A stretch of DNA of 64,000 bases from Candidatus Anaerotignum merdipullorum (GTDB lineage: Bacteria > Bacillota > Clostridia > Lachnospirales > Anaerotignaceae). Under the pieces are notes generated by a model, which worked only from the letters and a program-made list of their open reading frames with translations, did not search any database and was not told where the DNA came from. This document shows positions 60,181 through 64,000 of this stretch, in pieces; the first letter of the stretch is position 1, and each line of letters begins with the position of its first letter. Where the stretch lies: assembly GCA_019115165.1 (NCBI GenBank), contig DXEB01000049.1, positions 39,024 to 103,023 on the forward strand, given 5' to 3'. The translations under genes were made by a program, and so were the position numbers.

Positions 60181-61311
60181 TTGCTCGAATTTGACATCCC
60201 AATGAGCAATATGGCGCAGATAAAAGTAATCGGTGTAGGCGGCGGCGGCAACAACGCCGTAGACCGAATGATTGAAGACGGTTTGGACGGCGTAGAATTT
60301 ATTTCGATCAATACCGATGGACAGGCTTTGGCGAAGTCTAAGTCCAGTACAAAAATTCAAATTGGTGAGAAACTGACCAAAGGGTTGGGAGCAGGCGGCA
60401 ATCCGGAAATCGGAGAAAAGTCTGTGGATGAAACACAGGATGACATTGCGCAGGCATTGAGAGGCTCGGATATGGTGTTTATCACTGCCGGCATGGGCGG
60501 CGGCACAGGGACAGGTGCAGCGCCACGTATTGCGGCAATCTCCAAAGAATTGGGCATTTTGACAGTGGGTGTTGTGACAAAACCCTTCCATTTTGAAGGC
60601 AAAAAAAGAATGAGCAATGCGGAAAAAGGGATTGCAGAGCTGAAGAAAAATGTGGACACTTTGGTCATCATCCCCAACCAGAGATTGTTGAGTGTCATTG
60701 ATAAAAAGACAACGCTGACGGAAGCATTCAAAAAAGCGGATGAAATCCTCAGACAAGGCGTACAGGGGATTGCAGATCTGATTTCCAAACCCGGCGTGAT
60801 CAATTTGGACTTTGCCGATGTGCGTACCGTGATGGCAGACAAAGGCGTTGCCCACATGGGCATTGGCCGTGCGGAAGGCGAAAACAAGGCGGAACTGGCA
60901 GCAAAAGCGGCAATCCAAAGCCCGCTGCTGGAAACCACCATCGAAGGCGCAAAGAGCGTGCTGATCAACTTCAGCGGCGATATGAACTTGGGATTGATGG
61001 AAACGGAAGAAGCGGCGGACTTGATCCGGGAATCCATCGACCCGGAAGCAGAAATCATATTTGGTACCACCATCAACGAAGATCTGCATGATGAAGTGGT
61101 AGTGACGGTCATTGCGACTGGTCTGGAAGACGATATCCCGGCTCCGGAACCCAGAAGAGCGGCACAGCCGGCGGCAGAAAGCGCTGCGCAGGCAGCGGAA
61201 GAGGCGGCAGAAGAAGAAACAGAACAGCGCCCTGCCAGAAGATTTGCAGACCTAGATGATTTTGAATCCGAAATCAAAATCCCGGATTTCCTGACCAGAA
61301 AAAAATTCTGA
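60181..61311 (+). CDS. ftsZ: FtsZ, tubulin-like division GTPase
   Basis: FtsZ (376 aa) polymerises into the Z ring. The GTP-binding tubulin signature [10 protein letters not shown] is near residue 105; [15 protein letters not shown] and [11 protein letters not shown] (synergy loop) are present. A linker rich in Ala/Glu (about 320-355) leads to the conserved C-terminal peptide [12 protein letters not shown] that binds partner proteins. The start is TTG 60181 after AGGAGGGGA. No ftsA lies beside it, so membrane tethering is expected to use SepF or another partner. Confidence 0.97.
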   Translation: MLEFDIPMSNMAQIKVIGVGGGGNNAVDRMIEDGLDGVEFISINTDGQALAKSKSSTKIQIGEKLTKGLGAGGNPEIGEKSVDETQDDIAQALRGSDMVFITAGMGGGTGTGAAPRIAAISKELGILTVGVVTKPFHFEGKKRMSNAEKGIAELKKNVDTLVIIPNQRLLSVIDKKTTLTEAFKKADEILRQGVQGIADLISKPGVINLDFADVRTVMADKGVAHMGIGRAEGENKAELAAKAAIQSPLLETTIEGAKSVLINFSGDMNLGLMETEEAADLIRESIDPEAEIIFGTTINEDLHDEVVVTVIATGLEDDIPAPEPRRAAQPAAESAAQAAEEAAEEETEQRPARRFADLDDFESEIKIPDFLTRKKF

Positions 61312-61349
61312 TGAATCGTCAGGGACAAAAGAAAATGGAACAGCAAAAG

Positions 61350-61386
61350 AAAACGGATCACCTCTTGTGGGAGATCCGTTTTTTTC
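61350..61386 (+). terminator. Terminator of ftsZ
   Basis: AACGGATC (61352-61359) pairs with GATCCGTT (61373-61380) and is followed by TTTTT. Confidence 0.9.
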
Positions 61387-61568
61387 GATGGCAGGAAATC
61401 AGATCTGGGCAATCCGATACCATACCGCAAAAGCGCCAAAATGGCAGTTTGGAGATGATTCACCGTTTCCTGTTTGTCAAACAGGCTGCTCCACAACCGG
61501 ACACATCCATTGGAACAGAAGCGCTCCGCCAACCGGACGGGGGATGCGCTGGTTGGCGTTCGCTTGGT

Positions 61569-61796
61569 TCAGCGAATCATATCCTCAATCATTTCACTGA
61601 TTTTATCTCGGCTGATTTTTTCCCGGATGGCTTTTTTGACGAATGCTTCCTTGCTGTATCCCCGCTGCGCCAGATATTCCTCCAGAAGCGCCATGGTATC
61701 TGCATCCAGTGTCACAGAAAGCCGTTTCCCCCTGGGCGCAGCAGTTGTTTTTTTTCCGCCGCTTTTTTTGGCGGCAGCCGATTTTCGTTCGGTCAT
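61569..61796 (-). CDS. Small ribbon-helix-helix-like protein
   Basis: This 75-aa protein has a Lys/Ala-rich N-terminus (about 1-22) and a CopG/Arc-like ribbon-helix-helix pattern: KRLSVTLDADTMALLEEYLAQRG (strand then helix, residues 24-46) and SKEAFVKKAIREKI. It probably binds DNA as a dimer. GAGGAGG precedes ATG 61796 with 8 nt spacing. No toxin gene is beside it, so an antitoxin role is not supported. Confidence 0.75.
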   Translation of the reverse strand: MTERKSAAAKKSGGKKTTAAPRGKRLSVTLDADTMALLEEYLAQRGYSKEAFVKKAIREKISRDKISEMIEDMIR

Positions 61797-62015
61797 CAGG
61801 CATTCCTCCTCTTCTTAAGATTCAGTATACCAAAAATTAGAAAAATATGGCAGTATGTTTTTGCGTGATTGGGAGAAACTATGGTTGTACCAAACAGCCG
61901 ATGGTCAAACCTGCAATGGTTTGGCTTCGGCAGCGATCGTTGCAGGCGGAACACAAAAAAACGCAGCGGTTTTGTTTTCTGTTTGGGACGCGATCAAAAA
62001 GGAGGCTTGAGTTTC

Positions 62016-62177
62016 ATGGAAAAATGTAACGAATGTATCAGATGTACGGTGGATAACTGCAGACACCATCATAACACCAAAAACTACTGTACTTTGGACA
62101 CCATCCAGGTTGGAACACATGAATGCAATCCTACCATGGATCAGTGCACAGACTGCATGTCTTATGTAAAGAGATAA
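62016..62177 (+). CDS. DUF1540 cysteine-rich small protein
   Basis: This 53-aa protein carries nine cysteines arranged like the DUF1540 family: CNECIRCTVDNCRHH, YCTLDTIQVGTHEC and CTDCMSYV. The cysteines probably bind metal. ATG 62016 lies 11 nt after AAAGGAGG (61998-62005); a TTG at 62007 is too close. Function is unknown; relatives are common in Clostridia. Confidence 0.82.
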   Translation: MEKCNECIRCTVDNCRHHHNTKNYCTLDTIQVGTHECNPTMDQCTDCMSYVKR

Positions 62178-62201
62178 GACAGCGAAACGTGAAGAAGGAA
62201 C

Positions 62202-62240
62202 GGGCATTTCATGAATTTGAGGTGTCCGTTTTTTCCGTTG
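62202..62240 (+). terminator. Terminator after the DUF1540 gene
   Basis: ACGGGCA and TGTCCGT (about 62202-62230) pair with one G-U, followed by a T-run. Confidence 0.65.
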
Positions 62241-62286
62241 CGAAAAGAGGCGCATTTAGCATATAATATCCTTGGAGGTGGTTGTC

Positions 62287-62907
62287 ATGCGGCTTTATTT
62301 GGTACGGCATGGGCAAACGGACATGAATAAAAATCAAATGTTTTACGGCTGGACAGATGTGGATATCAATGCAGAGGGCGTGCGGCAGGCCAAGCGGCTG
62401 CGTGAGTATTTCCGGGAGCTTCAGCTGGATGCCATATACAGCAGTGACCTGCGTCGGGCAGCCCATACGGCAGAGATCATCGCTTCCGGAAAGAAGATGC
62501 CGGTACAGTATCAATCGGCTTTTCGTGAGCTATACTACGGCGATTGGGAAAACCAGACGACGGCATACATAAAAGAACACTATCAAGAGGAATTGCAAGG
62601 CTGGGTCACGGATTGGAAAGAAAGAACAATGCCAAACGGCGAGCGGTTTTCCGCCTTCTATCATCGAGTGGCGCGGGGTGTAGACGCGCTGATTCAGGAA
62701 AACCGCGGAAAACAGGTGCTTTTGGTTGCGCATAACGGTGCGCTGAGCGCCTTGCTTTGTCATTTGACCGGAGCGGGCATGGATGGCTTTTGGCGCTTTG
62801 ATTCCAAACAGGGACATTACAGTTCTGTGCTGGTTTCGGGATCATGGACGACGGTGGAAAGCATCAATCATCCGTTGGTTCTGGCTGGAGAGAGCGGCTG
62901 TAAATGA
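62287..62907 (+). CDS. Histidine phosphatase (phosphoglycerate mutase-like)
   Basis: This 206-aa protein has the RHG motif LVRHGQTDMN with the phosphorylated histidine at residue 8, the SSDLRRAAHTAE segment, the acid-donor region FRELYYGDWE and the second histidine in VAHNGALSALL. The start is ATG 62287 after GGAGGTGG; an earlier in-frame ATG at 62272 lacks a site. Such enzymes include alpha-ribazole phosphatase (CobC) and general sugar-phosphate phosphatases; no cobalamin genes are nearby. Confidence 0.9.
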   Translation: MRLYLVRHGQTDMNKNQMFYGWTDVDINAEGVRQAKRLREYFRELQLDAIYSSDLRRAAHTAEIIASGKKMPVQYQSAFRELYYGDWENQTTAYIKEHYQEELQGWVTDWKERTMPNGERFSAFYHRVARGVDALIQENRGKQVLLVAHNGALSALLCHLTGAGMDGFWRFDSKQGHYSSVLVSGSWTTVESINHPLVLAGESGCK

Positions 62908-62962
62908 AAAAACGGTGTTGACAGCTGTTTTGAAAAAAATACGTTTTGTAAAGGAAAAATAC

Positions 62963-62991
62963 TTGACAGGCGACGGCATTTTGGATACAAT
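62963..62991 (+). promoter_or_regulatory. Promoter of ylxM-ffh
   Basis: TTGACA (62963-62968) and TACAAT (62986-62991) are separated by exactly 17 bases, 47 nt before the ylxM start. Confidence 0.88.
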
Positions 62992-63003
62992 AACACAGGT
63001 GAT

Positions 63004-63025
63004 TGTAAAGTGATTTTACTTTACA
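63004..63025 (+). promoter_or_regulatory. Leader hairpin next to the ylxM ribosome binding site
   Basis: TGTAAAGT (63004-63011) pairs perfectly with ACTTTACA (63018-63025) around GATTTT; the Shine-Dalgarno GGAGGG starts at the next base. It may set translation efficiency or be a protein-binding site. Confidence 0.6.
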
Positions 63026-63038
63026 GGAGGGAAAGACC

Positions 63039-63389
63039 ATGGATGAGATTTTGCATTTGACATTGCTCTATGATTTTTACGGCGAGCTTTTGACAGAAAA
63101 ACAAAAACAGGTATTTGCTATGCATTATCAGGAAGACCTGTCTTTTTCGGAGATTGCAGAGGAATTGTCCATCAGTCGCCAAGCGGTGCGTGATCAACTG
63201 AAGCGAACCGAAGGAATTTTAATGGACTATGAACAGAAACTGGGATTGGTGGAAAAATTCCAGTCGCAGAAAAAGTCCGTGCGGAAAATGCTGGATTTGC
63301 TGGAATCGCTGGAGACAGAAGGGCTTTTCGAACATCGAATCCGCCAAATGGAAACCATTAAACAGATTGCTGCGGAAATTTTAGCCTGA
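63039..63389 (+). CDS. ylxM: YlxM, helix-turn-helix protein of the SRP operon
   Basis: This 116-aa protein resembles the C-terminal (region 4) part of sigma factors: LLYDFYGELLTEKQKQVFAMHY then FSEIAEELSISRQAVRDQLKRT, a helix-turn-helix (residues about 44-65). In Firmicutes YlxM precedes ffh and can bind SRP RNA/protein. GGAGGG precedes ATG 63039. It is followed 14 nt later by ffh. Confidence 0.93.
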   Translation: MDEILHLTLLYDFYGELLTEKQKQVFAMHYQEDLSFSEIAEELSISRQAVRDQLKRTEGILMDYEQKLGLVEKFQSQKKSVRKMLDLLESLETEGLFEHRIRQMETIKQIAAEILA

Positions 63390-63403
63390 GAGGAGGGCGG
63401 TCT

Positions 63404-64000
63404 ATGGCATTTGAAAATCTTTCCAACAAACTGCAGGAAGTGTTCAAACAGCTGCGGGGAAAAGGGAAGCTGACAGAAGCGGATGTGAAAGCCGCCATGC
63501 GAGAGGTAAAAATCGCGCTTCTGGAGGCGGACGTTAATTTTAAGATTGTAAAGAGCTTCATCAAGACGGTGACGGAACGTGCCGTTGGGACAGAGGTGCT
63601 GGAAGGGCTGAATCCGGGACAGCAGGTGATTAAGATTGTCCATGAAGAACTGATTGCGCTGATGGGAAGTACACAAAGTCAGCTGACGTTTTCCAAGCGT
63701 CCGCCTACGGTGTATATGATGGTAGGACTGCAGGGCGCCGGGAAAACTACCAGCAGCGGCAAGCTGGCCGGGCAGCTGAGAAAGCAGGGTAGGAATCCAC
63801 TGCTGGTTGCCTGTGACATCTATCGTCCGGCGGCAATCAAACAGCTGCAGGTGGTGGGGAAACAATACAACATCCCTGTATTTGAAATGGGCGACCAGCT
63901 CAGCCCGGTGGAAATTTCCAAACGGGCGCTGGAATATGCAGCGGAAAACCGCAATGACGTGATATTGATTGACACAGCTGGGCGTCTGCATATCAATGAA
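63404..64000 (+). CDS. ffh: Ffh, signal recognition particle GTPase (5' part)
   Basis: The first 199 codons of Ffh are present. It binds signal sequences of membrane proteins with SRP RNA and delivers them to FtsY. The N-terminal four-helix N domain (MAFENLSNKLQEVFKQLRGK) is followed by the G domain with G1 motif GLQGAGKTTSSGKLA (near residue 107), CDIYRPAAIKQL (G2 region) and IDTAGR (G3). AGAGGAGGGCGG precedes ATG 63404. The gene continues past the window end. Confidence 0.97.
   Translation, partial: MAFENLSNKLQEVFKQLRGKGKLTEADVKAAMREVKIALLEADVNFKIVKSFIKTVTERAVGTEVLEGLNPGQQVIKIVHEELIALMGSTQSQLTFSKRPPTVYMMVGLQGAGKTTSSGKLAGQLRKQGRNPLLVACDIYRPAAIKQLQVVGKQYNIPVFEMGDQLSPVEISKRALEYAAENRNDVILIDTAGRLHINE

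Noticed and set aside
61569..61796. Antitoxin of a toxin-antitoxin pair
   Set aside because: The ribbon-helix-helix-like protein has no small partner gene on either side.
1..64000. CRISPR arrays, rRNA, tRNA, prophage or insertion sequences
   Set aside because: I saw no regularly spaced repeats, no conserved rRNA segments, no cloverleaf with a TTCGA arm, and no transposase or integrase; a tRNAscan or CRISPR finder run would confirm this.

Overview
The window is a chromosomal stretch of an anaerobic, Gram-positive, endospore-lineage bacterium, most likely a member of the Clostridia (Lachnospirales-like). The evidence is the oxygen-sensitive ribonucleotide reductase pair nrdD/nrdG with NrdR, SpoVB-like and YlmC/YmxH-like sporulation-family genes, the Firmicutes gene orders yerC-pcrA-ligA and murA-divIB-DUF881-sbp-ftsZ and ylxM-ffh, S-layer-homology surface anchoring, strong AGGAGG ribosome binding sites and frequent TTG/GTG starts. 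Base composition is intermediate in most of the window, with one clearly AT-richer island (about 40.6-43.6 kb). I saw no rRNA, tRNA, CRISPR array, transposase or phage gene.

Layout. 0-2.7 kb: the end of a histidine operon (hisA-hisF-hisIE-histidinol phosphatase). 2.7-6.9 kb: nrdG/nrdD on the minus strand behind a promoter carrying two NrdR boxes, then ylmC-like and nrdR. 6.9-8.3 kb: a tiny Cys/Asn-rich protein whose ribosome binding site lies in a long RNA stem, an unexplained structured non-coding stretch, and a gene of unknown function. 8.4-12.0 kb: addA. 12.3-19.2 kb: a large S-layer-homology beta-helix surface protein divergent from a two-component system. 19.6-23.6 kb: a CLC transporter and a polar amino-acid ABC transporter. 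23.8-27.2 kb: a SpoVB-like flippase and an amino-acid permease behind a tandem glycine riboswitch. 27.8-37.0 kb: a ten-gene Mrp-like cation/proton antiporter operon with four NuoL/M/N-type subunits, the last with an apparent frameshift. 37.3-40.6 kb: a secreted GH26-like glycosidase, ApbE and a small membrane protein.

40.6-43.6 kb: an AT-rich cassette with a BlaR1-like membrane protease and a BlaI-like repressor, divergent from an unrecognised secreted protein; shared half-sites in both promoters link them. 43.7-48.4 kb: an ABC importer lacking its binding protein, a cysteine hydrolase, a phosphoesterase, a cupin and a radical-SAM protein. 48.4-54.6 kb: a small zinc-ribbon-like protein, a PHP phosphatase and yerC-pcrA-ligA (DNA repair/replication). 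54.8-56.8 kb: a LysR regulator convergent with a P1-family peptidase. 56.9-61.3 kb: the envelope/division cluster murA-divIB-DUF881-sbp-ftsZ. 61.5-64.0 kb: a small DNA-binding-like protein, a DUF1540 protein, a histidine phosphatase and ylxM-ffh (ffh runs off the end).

The most unusual material is the BlaI/BlaR1-secreted protein cassette, the leader structure and internal duplication of the Cys/Asn-rich mini-protein, the structured RNA candidate at 7.15-7.42 kb and the composition of the Mrp-like operon. All functional assignments come from reading motifs and gene order by eye; no database search was run.
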